Assembly: GCF_004118325.1 (NCBI RefSeq)
Contig: NZ_RDFA01000002.1
Coordinates: 439,001 to 503,000, forward strand
DNA: 64,000 nt
Direction: 5' to 3'
Source: Halorientalis pallida
GTDB lineage: Archaea; Halobacteriota; Halobacteria; Halobacteriales; Haloarculaceae
Shown: positions 9,143 to 17,516 of the stretch, one piece after another
How positions within the stretch are numbered: position 1 is the first letter of the stretch
Layout: each line of letters opens with the position of its first letter
Made by a program: the position numbers and the translations under genes
Notes under the pieces: generated by a model
What the model saw: only the letters and a program-made list of their open reading frames with translations
Told to the model about the DNA's origin: nothing
Databases searched by the model: none

Positions 9143-9279
9143 TGTCCCCGAGCGCCGGGACCGCGGGGCGGAGACCCCCAGGCATGGCACCCGGGGCACC
9201 GCGGCGCAACGCGGTCGTGTTACTCGTCTACCTGCTCGTCCTCGTGCTGGCGGGGAGCGTACTTTTGCAGTTGCTCTGA
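9142..9279 (+). CDS. 45-residue single-span membrane peptide
   Basis: A short gene whose ATG overlaps the preceding stop (TGATG). The peptide has a basic, proline- and glycine-rich N-terminus containing RRPPGMAPGAPRRN, followed by one strong transmembrane segment, AVVLLVYLLVLVLAGSVLLQ, and ends two residues later. The overlap with the operon, the positive-inside charge pattern and the well-formed membrane span support it. It may anchor or assist the peptidase or its substrates. The function is unknown. Confidence 0.6.
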   Translation: MSPSAGTAGRRPPGMAPGAPRRNAVVLLVYLLVLVLAGSVLLQLL

Positions 9280-9282
9280 AAT

Positions 9283-10251
9283 CTACCGTACACGCAGGTG
9301 CGTTCTCTCGTACAGTTCGTTCAGCCCGACAGTGCTGACTGCGGAGACGAAGGCGACGGTGCCGAGTTTGCCACCGGCACCGACCAGCGCCGGCGAGACG
9401 AACACGAACACCAGGCCACAGAGGACACCGGCGACCGCGACCTGTCGCTCGTCGGCCAGCCGCTCCGTCGAGGACATCCCGACGAAGGAGGCACAGAACG
9501 CGACGGTCGCGAGCGTCGACCCCACGGCCGGCAAGAGTGCGGGGAAGGTGAGGCCGGCGACCAGCCCGACGGCCGCCGAGCCGACGACGGCCCCGAGGTC
9601 GAGGCGGACGCTCAGGACGACGGTCACGACGGCACCGACGACCGCGACGGCGACGATCTCCGGAGCCGTCGACCAGGGGAGCGCAGCCCCGCCGGCGTAG
9701 TCGAAGCCAGTCAGCGCGACCGTCGTGGCACAGCCAAAGAGCGCGAGCGTGCCGAGTTTGCCGCCGACGCCGCCGAAGGCGTCACGGGCCGCGACGAACG
9801 CGAGACCGGAGACACCCGCCGCGAGCGCGATGGGGCCGATGCCCGGGAACACCGCCGGGGAGGCCATTCCCACGAAGGAACCACAGTAGGCCGCAACGTC
9901 ACCGTCCGTGGGGGCGAGGCCAGCAGCGAGGCCAACCGCGGCCGAGCCGACGACGGCCCCGAGGCCGGCGTGGACGCTCAGGAGGTAGGCGGCGATAGCG
10001 CCGACGACCACGGCGGCCGCGTCGCGGGCGTCGCGGCGGTCGAAGCCGGAGGGCGTCGAGGCGTCGAGTGCGCGCTCGCGTTCGGTGACGGCGGCCAGCC
10101 CGCCGACGAGGACGACGCCGCCACCTAGCGTGACGCGCCCGGTCGTGAGCGCGGGCGGTGCGGCGACCGCGCTGGCGAGCAGGACCAGCGGCGTCACGAC
10201 GAGCGCGACGTAGCCGGCGTACTGGGCCGTCCGGGACACACCACCGCTCAC
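9283..10251 (-). CDS. Polytopic membrane protein with internal duplication
   Basis: A 322-residue, very hydrophobic protein with roughly ten membrane segments. It contains two homologous halves. LGAVVGSAAVGL.AGL occurs at about residues 96-112 and again at about 214-230; SFVGM recurs about 20-30 residues after each copy; and VGGKLGTLALFG and AGGKLGTVAFVS close each repeat. This is typical of transporters built from inverted or tandem half-units. I do not recognise the family. It converges on the export operon (3 nt between stops) and is followed on its own strand by the biotin transporter genes, with no evident functional link to either. Confidence 0.75.
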   Translation of the reverse strand: MSGGVSRTAQYAGYVALVVTPLVLLASAVAAPPALTTGRVTLGGGVVLVGGLAAVTERERALDASTPSGFDRRDARDAAAVVVGAIAAYLLSVHAGLGAVVGSAAVGLAAGLAPTDGDVAAYCGSFVGMASPAVFPGIGPIALAAGVSGLAFVAARDAFGGVGGKLGTLALFGCATTVALTGFDYAGGAALPWSTAPEIVAVAVVGAVVTVVLSVRLDLGAVVGSAAVGLVAGLTFPALLPAVGSTLATVAFCASFVGMSSTERLADERQVAVAGVLCGLVFVFVSPALVGAGGKLGTVAFVSAVSTVGLNELYERTHLRVR

Positions 10252-10290
10252 CGGTGAACGGTCCTGAACATTGCGGTTCGCAGTGTGCGT

Positions 10291-10995
10291 TCACAGCAAC
10301 GGGGACAGCGTCAGCGCCAGCGCCAGCGCGAGGACGGGTACGTCCCGACGACCGAGCGCCAGGCGAGGGAGCGTGGGGTTCCAGGCGACACAGCGGGCCT
10401 GGAGCGCGAGCGAGAGGGCATCCGCGCGGGCGTCGACCCGGCGGAGTCCCGCGGTAGTGACGATCCGGATACGCTCGGCGAGCGGGCGTTCGGTCCCGAG
10501 TCGCGCCCGCATCGCCGCGCGGGCACGCTGCAGGTCCGCCACCAGTACCGGCAGGAACCGGAAGACGACGGCGACACCGAGGCCGAGAAAGCGGCCTGGC
10601 CGGCCGGGGACGAGCCACTGGATCGCCGCCCGCGAGTCCCGGGCGGACGTGGTGTAGACGTACGCGGCGCTGACGAACAGGAGGAGGACGACGCGGTAGC
10701 TGGCCAGCGCCGGGAACCGCGCCTGCGCGAGCGAGAACCAGGGCGGCCCGAGCACCACCCCCTCGAACAGCGGTGCGGCCAGCAGGATCGGAAAGGCAAA
10801 CCGGAGGTCCCAGGCCGCCGCCAGCGCGGAGCGCCGGGCCGCCGCGAGTGGGGCCAGCGCCAGGACCGACAGGACCGCGAGGCCGTGGGGGGTCGTGTAC
10901 GCGAACGCCGCGACGGCGAAGCCCGCCTGGAAGGCGAGTTTCGTCCGCGGGTCCAGCGCGTGAGCGACCGTCGCTCCTGGTTCGTAGCTCAGCAT
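10291..10995 (-). CDS. ecfT: ECF transporter transmembrane component EcfT (BioN-like)
   Basis: A 234-residue CbiQ/EcfT family membrane protein. It begins with the family hallmark LDPRTKLAFQAGF, has several hydrophobic segments and ends with the cytoplasmic coupling region ARAAMRARLGTERPLAERIR and ALSLALQARCVAW. EcfT joins the ATPase to the substrate-binding S component in energy-coupling factor importers. The gene overlaps the upstream ATPase gene by 7 nt and completes a bioY-ecfA-ecfT set, so biotin is the most likely substrate. Length is normal to slightly short for the family. Confidence 0.88.
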   Translation of the reverse strand: MLSYEPGATVAHALDPRTKLAFQAGFAVAAFAYTTPHGLAVLSVLALAPLAAARRSALAAAWDLRFAFPILLAAPLFEGVVLGPPWFSLAQARFPALASYRVVLLLFVSAAYVYTTSARDSRAAIQWLVPGRPGRFLGLGVAVVFRFLPVLVADLQRARAAMRARLGTERPLAERIRIVTTAGLRRVDARADALSLALQARCVAWNPTLPRLALGRRDVPVLALALALTLSPLL

Positions 10996-11687
10996 GGGCG
11001 CACGTCGAACGCTTCCAGCCGGTCACGGACGGCGTCGGGGTCGCCATCGAGGGCCACCCTGCCGTCCGATAGCACGACGATCCGGTCGGCCAGCTCGGCC
11101 ACGTCCCGGAGGTCGTGGGTGACGAGGACGATACCGGTGCCGTCGTCGTGGAGCCGTTCGAGCCGATCACGGACCGCGCGGCGGGCCGGCAGGTCGAGGC
11201 TGGCGAGCGGTTCGTCCAGTACGAGGTGGTCGGGGGCCATCGCGAGCGCGCCGGCGATGGCGACCCGGGCCTGCTCGCCGCCCGAGAGCCGGTCGATCCG
11301 CTCGTCACCGCGGCCGTCCATGCCGACCGTCTCCAGGGCGTCGGCGACCCGGCGGTCGATCTCGTCGTGGGTGAGACCGAGGTTCTCGGGGCCGAACGCC
11401 ACGTCGGCGCGAACCGTCGCCGCGACGAACTGGTCGCGGGGGTCCTGGAACACCATCCCGACGGCAGTGCGGGCGGCCACCAGGTCCTCTTGGACTGGTC
11501 GGCCGTCGACGAGTACCTCGCCGGCATCGGGCTCTTCCAGCCCGTTGAACTGCCGGACGAGCGTGGTCTTGCCGGCCCCGTTCGGCCCGACCAGCAGGAC
11601 GAACTCGCCGTCCTCGATTGTGAGGTCGAGACCGTCGAGCACCCGCGTCTCGCCGCGGCTGGCGACCAGATCCCGGGTCTCGATCAT
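10989..11687 (-). CDS. ecfA: ECF transporter ATP-binding protein EcfA (BioM-like)
   Basis: A 232-residue ABC ATPase. The Walker A motif GPNGAGKTT is at residues ~36-44, the Q-loop region is MVFQDPRDQ, the signature is LSGGEQARV and Walker B is HLVLDEPLASLD, with the switch histidine in VTHDL. It powers import through EcfT and BioY. The gene overlaps bioY by 4 nt and ecfT by 7 nt, indicating a single translationally coupled transcript. Only one ATPase gene is present, as in BioMNY systems that use a homodimer. Confidence 0.92.
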   Translation of the reverse strand: MIETRDLVASRGETRVLDGLDLTIEDGEFVLLVGPNGAGKTTLVRQFNGLEEPDAGEVLVDGRPVQEDLVAARTAVGMVFQDPRDQFVAATVRADVAFGPENLGLTHDEIDRRVADALETVGMDGRGDERIDRLSGGEQARVAIAGALAMAPDHLVLDEPLASLDLPARRAVRDRLERLHDDGTGIVLVTHDLRDVAELADRIVVLSDGRVALDGDPDAVRDRLEAFDVRPC

Positions 11688-12265
11688 TCGGCGACGAAGG
11701 CGTCGCTGCGGACGATCCCGACGGCGGCGGCGATCTTGAACGCCTCGGCGGGGATGAACGCCGCCGCGCCCGCCATGAACGCCGCGACCGGCCCGAGACC
11801 GAGCACGAGCATCAGCCCCGCGACGCCCATCGCGTAGACGACGGCCGTACCGGCGACCATCGACCCGACGAGGTGTATCAGCCCGGCCTCGCGGGGGTCA
11901 CCGACCGAGAGCCCGCCGTGGACGATCGCGCCGACGACGAACGCACCGATCGGGTACGACCAGAGGTAACCCGCCGTCGAGCCGACCAGTGGGGCCAGGC
12001 CCGCGCTCCCGCCGCTGAACACCGGCGCGCCGAGCGCGCCGGCGGCGAGGTAGAGCCCGATGGACACGCCACCCCAGACCGGGCCGAGGAAGATGCCCGC
12101 GAGGAAGACGCCAAGCACCTGGAGCGTGACCGGTGCGGGCGAGAACGGGTTCGGGAAGCTGACGTAGGCGAACGCGCCCATCAGCGCCGCGAACAGCGCG
12201 ACCCGTCCGAGGTTCTCGACGACCGCCGCGTCGACGAGATCCACGTCTTCCGTGTCGGTACTCAC
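11684..12265 (-). CDS. bioY: Biotin transporter S component BioY
   Basis: BioY is the substrate-binding membrane subunit for biotin. The family core is clear: FPNPFSPAPVTLQVLGVFLAG, GPVWGGVSIGLYLAAGALGAPVFSGG and GYLWSYPIGAFVVG, with six hydrophobic segments. I prefer the GTG at 12265 (S-T-D-T-E-D-V follows), giving 193 residues and a normal BioY length. The frame is open further upstream and an ATG at 12409 would add 48 hydrophilic residues not typical of the family. It is the first gene of bioY-ecfA-ecfT. A biotin-responsive regulator is not encoded nearby. Confidence 0.88.
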   Translation of the reverse strand: MSTDTEDVDLVDAAVVENLGRVALFAALMGAFAYVSFPNPFSPAPVTLQVLGVFLAGIFLGPVWGGVSIGLYLAAGALGAPVFSGGSAGLAPLVGSTAGYLWSYPIGAFVVGAIVHGGLSVGDPREAGLIHLVGSMVAGTAVVYAMGVAGLMLVLGLGPVAAFMAGAAAFIPAEAFKIAAAVGIVRSDAFVAE

Positions 12266-12463
12266 AGCCGTCCCCCCGTGCGTGACTGGCTCCGTGTCAT
12301 TTCCTTCCTCTCGCCCGTCTACCCAGTTGAACACTTCGGTTAACGAAACCGGTGCGCTCGGGTCCACGGGAGGGACCAGTTCGTCAACGTCTCTCGATGT
12401 ACGGGTCATAGCAGTCGTTTTTCGCGTTCCGTGCCGCCTGTCGAATACCCGACAGCCCCCACC

Positions 12464-13294
12464 ATGGCTCCACGAACGTCGCGGCGAGACGACGGACGGC
12501 GAGACGGATCGAACGCGTCCGACCCCACGCGCCGACGACTGCTGGGTGCGGTCGGTGCTACCGCCCTCGCCGGTCTGGGTGGCTGTATCGGCCGTGTCCT
12601 CGGCCAGTCCTCGACCGAGGACGACCGCGCGATCCGGGGCTCGGTCGAGATCACGTTCGACCACGAAGTGACGAGCGTGCCGTACGGCGTGCCGGCGGCG
12701 GCCTACCGGGCGGCGCGTGACCGGGACCCGACAGTTCCCGACGCCGCCGCCGCGGCACAGACGGCCGACGTCCTCGACGACCTGGCGGCCCGCCTGCTGG
12801 ATCGGGCCGGCTCGCCGGCCGCCGGCGTCCGCGCGGCGCAGTCACTGACCGCGTCGCTCCCGTACGCCACCGACGCGGCCTCGACCGGCCATCGGGAGTA
12901 CGTGCGCCACCCCGCGGAGACGCTCGTCGACGGCGAGGGCGACTGCGACGACAAGGCGGTCCTCCTGTCGGCGCTGCTCTCGCGACCGGCGTTCGACTTC
13001 CGGACGGGGCTGGTGATGCCACGCAACCACTGCGCGACGCTCGTCGCGCGATCGGACCTCCCGTCGGGGCTGGTCGCCACGCCGCTGACGGTCACGCTCG
13101 ACGGCACCGAGTTCGTCTACGTGGAGGGCGTCCAGCCGGTCCCGCCCGGCGAGGCTGCCAGCGATTACGGCGAGCGGCCGCTGCTGGCCGCGTACCGTGA
13201 CCGGTGGCACATCCTCGACACGGGGGCGGTTCTGAACGCGGCCGTGACGGCGCTGGATCGCGGGACGGCCGAGGTCGTCACGCGCTACCTCTGA
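12464..13294 (+). CDS. Tat-exported lipoprotein with transglutaminase-like fold
   Basis: A 276-residue protein. The leader has a twin-arginine RRRLLGAVGATALAGLGGC, in which LGGC is a lipobox, so it is probably a Tat-exported lipoprotein anchored outside the cell. The body matches transglutaminase-like cysteine peptidases: DGEGDCDDKAVLLSALL carries the nucleophile Cys, MPRNHCATLV the region near the catalytic His, and RWHILDT the late Asp segment. The substrate is unknown. It is divergent from bioY. Starting at the ATG at 12464 rather than 12431 places the arginines in a leader of normal length. Confidence 0.75.
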   Translation: MAPRTSRRDDGRRDGSNASDPTRRRLLGAVGATALAGLGGCIGRVLGQSSTEDDRAIRGSVEITFDHEVTSVPYGVPAAAYRAARDRDPTVPDAAAAAQTADVLDDLAARLLDRAGSPAAGVRAAQSLTASLPYATDAASTGHREYVRHPAETLVDGEGDCDDKAVLLSALLSRPAFDFRTGLVMPRNHCATLVARSDLPSGLVATPLTVTLDGTEFVYVEGVQPVPPGEAASDYGERPLLAAYRDRWHILDTGAVLNAAVTALDRGTAEVVTRYL

Positions 13295-13336
13295 ACCACA
13301 GCCCCCATGTCCCTCGGGCCCCGAGCGCGGACAGTG

Positions 13337-14254
13337 ATGGCGGACCACGAGAACGCCGGGTATCGGCGGCTGTTCGACGGCGACGGCCTGACCTTCGGGA
13401 CTGGTTTCCCGCTCACGGACAACCGCACGTCCCGTCCGCCGGTCGAGCGGGAACTCGAACTCGCGGCCCACGCCGAATCGGTCGGCTTCGACGCGCTGTG
13501 GGCCCGCGACGTGCCGCTGTACTGGCCCCGCTTCGGTGACGCCGGTCAGACGTTCGACACCTGGCCGTGGCTGAGCCAGGTCGCCGCCCGGACCGACGAG
13601 GTCGCGCTCGGGACCGCCAGCGTCGTCCTCCCGCTTCGGCATCCGTTGCACGTCGCGAAAAGCGCCGCCACGGTCGACCGCCTCTCCGACGGGCGGCTCG
13701 TCCTCGGGATCGCCACTGGCGACCGCGACCCCGAGTTCGACGCCTTCGGCGTGGACCGCGAGGAACGGGGCGCACGCTTCCGCGAGTCCGTCGACCTCCT
13801 GCGGACCGTCTGGCGCGAGGACTTCCCCCAGGTCGAGGGTCGCTGGGGCGACCTCGACGGCGAACTCGACCTCGTACCGGAGCCGACCACGGAGTCCCTG
13901 CCACTCCTGCCGACGGGCCACGCCCGGCAAGAACTGGAGTGGATCGCCGAGCACGGCGACGGCTGGCTCTTTTATCACTTACCCGAATCGACGCTGGAGT
14001 CCTACCTCGACGACTGGCGCGAAGCGGCGGGCGAGAAACCGTACGCGATGGCGGTCCGGTCGGACCTGGCCGACGATCCCGAGGCCGGCCCGGAACACGT
14101 CCACCAGGGGTTCCGTGCGGGGACGGCGTGGTTCCGGGAGTACTTCCGGCGGCTGGAGGAGCTGGGCGTCGATCACGTCCTCGTGTCGCCGGCCGGTGAG
14201 AGCCCCGAGGCCGATCTCCAGCGGTTCGCCGCGGACGTGATCGACCGGCTCTAG
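13337..14254 (+). CDS. LLM-class flavin-dependent oxidoreductase (TIGR03571-like)
   Basis: A 305-residue luciferase-like monooxygenase fold protein. GLTFGTGFPL at the start, DALWARDVPLYWPRFGDAG and LGTASVVLPLRHPLHVAK are typical of the BA3436-type subfamily. ATVDRLSDGRLVLGIATGDRDPEFDAFGVD is the conserved flavin-binding region. The substrate is unknown. The ATG at 13337 gives the usual short N-terminus; an ATG at 13307 adds ten residues. It converges on the next gene, and the two stop codons overlap within a single CTAG at 14251-14254. Confidence 0.82.
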   Translation: MADHENAGYRRLFDGDGLTFGTGFPLTDNRTSRPPVERELELAAHAESVGFDALWARDVPLYWPRFGDAGQTFDTWPWLSQVAARTDEVALGTASVVLPLRHPLHVAKSAATVDRLSDGRLVLGIATGDRDPEFDAFGVDREERGARFRESVDLLRTVWREDFPQVEGRWGDLDGELDLVPEPTTESLPLLPTGHARQELEWIAEHGDGWLFYHLPESTLESYLDDWREAAGEKPYAMAVRSDLADDPEAGPEHVHQGFRAGTAWFREYFRRLEELGVDHVLVSPAGESPEADLQRFAADVIDRL

Positions 14255-14547
14255 TCGTCCTCGACTTCGATCACGTCGTAGACGCCCGCGGTGTCGGTCT
14301 CCTCGACGGTCGCGGTGATGATCTGTCCTTCCTCGACGGCGTCGTCGGTGACCAGCGTCACGGGTTCGAGCGTCGAGCGTGCGAGGATCAGCTTCAGGCG
14401 CTGGAAGATGGAGGGCGAGCCGCCCTTCCAGCAGACCAGTAGGTAGCGCGACTCGGCGATGTTGCGAACGTCGTCGTCGAGGTCGTAGTCGTCGAGTTCC
14501 GTCGGGGCGACGACGTGGAGGACCTCCCCCCGGAGCCGTTCTCCCAT
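14251..14547 (-). CDS. Conserved small acidic haloarchaeal protein
   Basis: A 98-residue acidic protein starting MGERLRGEVLHVVAPTEL. Its composition (D and E rich, no Cys, no membrane segment) and compact length fit a small soluble haloarchaeal protein. The C-terminus VYDVIEVEDD may be a final strand. The frame is open much further upstream, but codon pattern and family-like start support the ATG at 14547. I do not recognise a function. It may belong to one of the many haloarchaeal DUF75xx families. Confidence 0.65.
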   Translation of the reverse strand: MGERLRGEVLHVVAPTELDDYDLDDDVRNIAESRYLLVCWKGGSPSIFQRLKLILARSTLEPVTLVTDDAVEEGQIITATVEETDTAGVYDVIEVEDD

Positions 14548-14629
14548 ACCGGTCGGAGGGACTCGACGGAAATGGACCTTCCCCTCTGTGGTGGGAAACT
14601 GACTTCGGCCGGCAGTCGAATGGGTGGGT

Positions 14630-15127
14630 ATGGCCGAGGGCGACGCGGAGTTGACGGTCGCGGCGTTCGTCGAGTACTGCGAGACCCAGGCGCGACTGCT
14701 GTGGGGACAGGTCGAGACCATGGAGGGCGAACTCGACGACCTGCTCTCGGAACTGGACGCGGAGATGGCCGACCTCCGGGAGCGTCTCGGCGAACACGCT
14801 GACACCGTCGAGGGGACCGTCACGCCCGGCTCCGGCGACGGTGCCGACCTCGACGCCATCGAGGACGTCGAGGCCGACCTCGAACAGCGACAGACCGTCG
14901 CCGCGGCCAAACAGGCCCGGATGGCCGCCTTTCAGGAACTCGCGGTCGGCTACACGGAACTGGCCACCGACCTCGACGAGGCCGACGACGGCCGGGCCGC
15001 GCTGAAACGCGTCCTCGAATTCGAGCAGGAGCGGGACGCGCCGGCGTACTTCCCCGACCGACAGACCGTGCTGGAGGCCGCCGCAGAGTCCGGCGACGAC
15101 GCGAGCGACGGCGACACGGCGGGCTAG
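14630..15127 (+). CDS. Coiled-coil haloarchaeal protein
   Basis: A 165-residue acidic protein. The N-terminal half is a predicted coiled coil (VETMEGELDDLLSELDAEM and ADLRERLGEHADTVE). A linker follows, then a second helical region (EADLEQRQTVAAAKQARMAA) and the well-conserved-looking ALKRVLEFEQERDAPAYFP near the end. No catalytic motif is visible. It is a cytoplasmic protein of unknown role. The stop overlaps the stop of the convergent EamA transporter. Confidence 0.7.
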   Translation: MAEGDAELTVAAFVEYCETQARLLWGQVETMEGELDDLLSELDAEMADLRERLGEHADTVEGTVTPGSGDGADLDAIEDVEADLEQRQTVAAAKQARMAAFQELAVGYTELATDLDEADDGRAALKRVLEFEQERDAPAYFPDRQTVLEAAAESGDDASDGDTAG

Positions 15128-16017
15128 GCCAGCAACTGCCGGATCGCCGACCGCTTCAACAGGAGGAAGCCGACGAAGATCACGGCGAAGCCGACGAGTG
15201 AAGTGGCAGTGATCCGCTCGTCCAGCAGGACCACGCCCGCCAGCGTCGCGACCACTGGAACGACGTACCCGACCAGACTCGTCTCCGTGGCCCCGTAGCG
15301 GGCCAGCAACCGGAAGTACAGGAAGAAGGCGATGGCAGTCGCGAACACGCCGAGGTACGCGACAGCCGCCAGCGCGAGTCCGGCGGGGATCATCAGCGAT
15401 TCGCCGACGCCGAAGCTGGCGACGTGGAGGACGACGCCACCGACGGCCATCGACCAGCCGGCCAGCGTCGTGCCGCCGATGTCGGGGTCGGCCCGCTGGA
15501 CGACGACACCCCCCAGCGCGACGAGGGAGACCTGCACGCAGATCAGGAGCTTCCCCACGAGATCGGCCGTCAGCAGGTTCGCCGGATCCGGACGGATCAC
15601 CAGTGCTACGCCCAGGAAGCCGACGACGATGCCGACGGCCCCGACAGCGGAGACGCGTTCCTCGGGGAGCAGCGCCAGCGCCCACAGCACCGTGGCGATG
15701 GGGACCAGCCCCTGGATGATCGCCGCGACGCCGCTGGGAACGGTCTGTTGCCCGAGAAAGAGAAAGGCGTTCCCCGCGATCAGGAACAGCCCGCCGCCGG
15801 CGACCGCCACGTAGTCGTCGCGAGTCGACGGGACCCAGGACCGACCGGCGGCGCGGACCGCCACGACGCCGAGCAGGATGACGGCGGCTACGTCGTAGCG
15901 AAACGCCGCGAACAACACCGGCGGCAGTGCGTCGAGGCCGACAGTGATAGCCGGAAACGAGAAGCCCCACAACGTCGCCAGCAGCAGGAAGGGCGCGACG
16001 GAACGAAGGGTAGACAC
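15124..16017 (-). CDS. EamA-family (DMT) permease
   Basis: A 297-residue inner-membrane protein with about ten hydrophobic segments in two EamA repeats. Family signatures include TLWGFSFPAITVG near the N-terminus, PSGVAAIIQGLVPI at the end of repeat one, and GATETSLVGYVVPVVATLAGVVLLDERIT in repeat two. Members export or import metabolites such as amino acids or nucleosides, but the substrate cannot be read from sequence. Confidence 0.88.
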   Translation of the reverse strand: MSTLRSVAPFLLLATLWGFSFPAITVGLDALPPVLFAAFRYDVAAVILLGVVAVRAAGRSWVPSTRDDYVAVAGGGLFLIAGNAFLFLGQQTVPSGVAAIIQGLVPIATVLWALALLPEERVSAVGAVGIVVGFLGVALVIRPDPANLLTADLVGKLLICVQVSLVALGGVVVQRADPDIGGTTLAGWSMAVGGVVLHVASFGVGESLMIPAGLALAAVAYLGVFATAIAFFLYFRLLARYGATETSLVGYVVPVVATLAGVVLLDERITATSLVGFAVIFVGFLLLKRSAIRQLLA

Positions 16018-16074
16018 AGCCGTCGTAGACCCGTGAGCCCGAAAAGCGTGCGGATTCGGGCGAGAACGTGACAG

Positions 16075-16167
16075 TCAGCCGAACAACAGGGCTAGCACCA
16101 GTCCGGCGACAATGAGCGCGAACACGAGCAACAACCCGTAGAACATGAACCGATCTGCGCCGTCCAT
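16075..16167 (-). CDS. 30-residue single-span membrane peptide
   Basis: A complete short frame, ATG at 16167 to TGA at 16075. The peptide begins MDGADRFMFYG and continues as one hydrophobic segment (LLLVFALIVAGLVLALLFG). It fills the gap between the EamA gene and the next gene, and composition is right for a small membrane protein. No SD sequence is obvious. Function unknown; it could be a random hydrophobic frame, but the start, span and length look deliberate. Confidence 0.5.
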   Translation of the reverse strand: MDGADRFMFYGLLLVFALIVAGLVLALLFG

Positions 16168-16258
16168 ACGGAAGGCTACGGGTCGCTCGCATATCAATCC
16201 GACCGCGGACGGCGGGCCGACCGAAACCGGGAACCGGCAGTAGCCCTACCAGTCGTCC

Positions 16259-16918
16259 ATGGCAGACCAGTTCCCGACGGTCGACGCGGCCACGCTGGAG
16301 CGTGGGCCGTGGGAGTTGCGGAGTCGCAGCGAGGACACCGTCTTCCGGACCCCGACGGCGACTGTCAGGGGCCACACGCTGGTGTACGACGACGCCGACC
16401 TCCGGACGGCGCTGGAACGAGCCGGCGTCGGCGACCACCTCGATCCCGGCGGCGAGGGGACGCTCGTCGACGTGGCCGACGACGATACAGGCGGGTTCTG
16501 TCGCTTCTTCTTCGCCACCGCACTCTCCTTCCGTCCACCGCTGGCTCCCGGGATCGGCCCGGCGTCGATGCGCGGCCCGATCGTCCGCGAGTCCCGCGAG
16601 TCGTTCCTGGACGACCTCCGGACCCGCGGGTTCGAGAGCGTCGAGCGCGGCCGCCGGCAGCGCGTCCGCACCGACACCGGCGACCGGGCCACGCTGACGA
16701 AAGTGACGGCGGCCTACCCGCTGGACGGAGGGCGACTGGACGTGGAAGGATGGATCGCCGTCTGGTCCCGGGGCGGTTCGTTCCGGATCGCCGGCGGCGC
16801 GTATCCAACGCGCGGCCTCGCCGATCTGCTCGACACGCTCCCCGAGGACGGCCGACCCCAGATCGACCCCGGAAACTACCGAGACGACCTCCTGGGACTG
16901 ATTCGAGCCGTCGAGTAG
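16259..16918 (+). CDS. Conserved haloarchaeal protein of unknown function
   Basis: A 219-residue soluble protein. Recognisable sequence features are a cysteine in GGFCRFFFATALSFRPPL, FLDDLRTRGFESVE and an aromatic strand in VEGWIAVWSRGGSFRIAGGAYP. It ends with GLIRAVE. No family is recognised and no cofactor motif is visible. It is followed by the cupin gene on the same strand and may be co-transcribed with it. Confidence 0.7.
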   Translation: MADQFPTVDAATLERGPWELRSRSEDTVFRTPTATVRGHTLVYDDADLRTALERAGVGDHLDPGGEGTLVDVADDDTGGFCRFFFATALSFRPPLAPGIGPASMRGPIVRESRESFLDDLRTRGFESVERGRRQRVRTDTGDRATLTKVTAAYPLDGGRLDVEGWIAVWSRGGSFRIAGGAYPTRGLADLLDTLPEDGRPQIDPGNYRDDLLGLIRAVE

Positions 16919-16970
16919 GCGACGTGTCGGGGCAAGGAATATGTCGGCTCCGTTCGTGGCTTTCCTCGCG

Positions 16971-17423
16971 ATGGACCACGTTTCACTGGAGGACATGGAG
17001 AACCACCCACGGGTCGCGGCCGTGCAGAAACACGCCACCGCGCCGCTGAACCTCGCGGACATGGCGCTGAACTACTACGAACTCGAGCCCGGCGACTCCT
17101 TTTCCGGCGGCCTGCACACCCACATGAACCAGGAGGAGGTCTTCCTGGTGATGGAAGGCACTGCGACCTTCCAGACGAAAGACGACGCGGTCGAGGTCGG
17201 CGAGAACGAGATCGTCCGTTTCGCCCCCGGCGAGTACCAGGAGGGGCGTAACGACGGCGACGAGCGGGTCCGCGCGGTCGCGATGGGCGCACCACAGGAG
17301 GACGGCGAGACACGGACGGCACTCCCCTGCCAGGAGTGCGGCGCGGAGTACCACGTCGCCGAGGTCACCGCCGACGGCGTGGAGTTGACCTGTCCGGATT
17401 GCGGGAACGAAGTCGAGATGTAA
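16971..17423 (+). CDS. Cupin protein with C-terminal zinc ribbon
   Basis: A 150-residue protein. The cupin barrel spans residues ~15-110: GGLHTHMNQEEVFLVMEG supplies the metal-binding His-His-Glu motif and EIVRFAPGEYQEG the second motif. The last ~40 residues hold two CxxC pairs (CQECG and CPDCG), forming a zinc ribbon. A metal-binding small-molecule sensor or enzyme is likely, but the ligand is unknown. The ATG at 16971 is preferred; an upstream ATG at 16941 would add ten hydrophobic residues. Confidence 0.82.
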   Translation: MDHVSLEDMENHPRVAAVQKHATAPLNLADMALNYYELEPGDSFSGGLHTHMNQEEVFLVMEGTATFQTKDDAVEVGENEIVRFAPGEYQEGRNDGDERVRAVAMGAPQEDGETRTALPCQECGAEYHVAEVTADGVELTCPDCGNEVEM

Positions 17424-17516
17424 CGCGCACGATTCGACCGCAGGGAGAATCGCAGACGAACGGCGTGGCCGGCCGGAACCGAAACACGCCACTGTTCCCC
17501 GACCACACTGTCTCGC

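Noticed and set aside
11684-12409. Extended BioY with a 48-residue hydrophilic N-terminus from ATG 12409
   Set aside because: The added residues are not like BioY and the GTG at 12265 gives a normal family length; kept only as an alternative.
13979-17062. A 1027-codon open frame on the minus strand
   Set aside because: It crosses five real genes on both strands (oxidoreductase, small acidic protein, coiled-coil protein, EamA, unknown) and has no family features.
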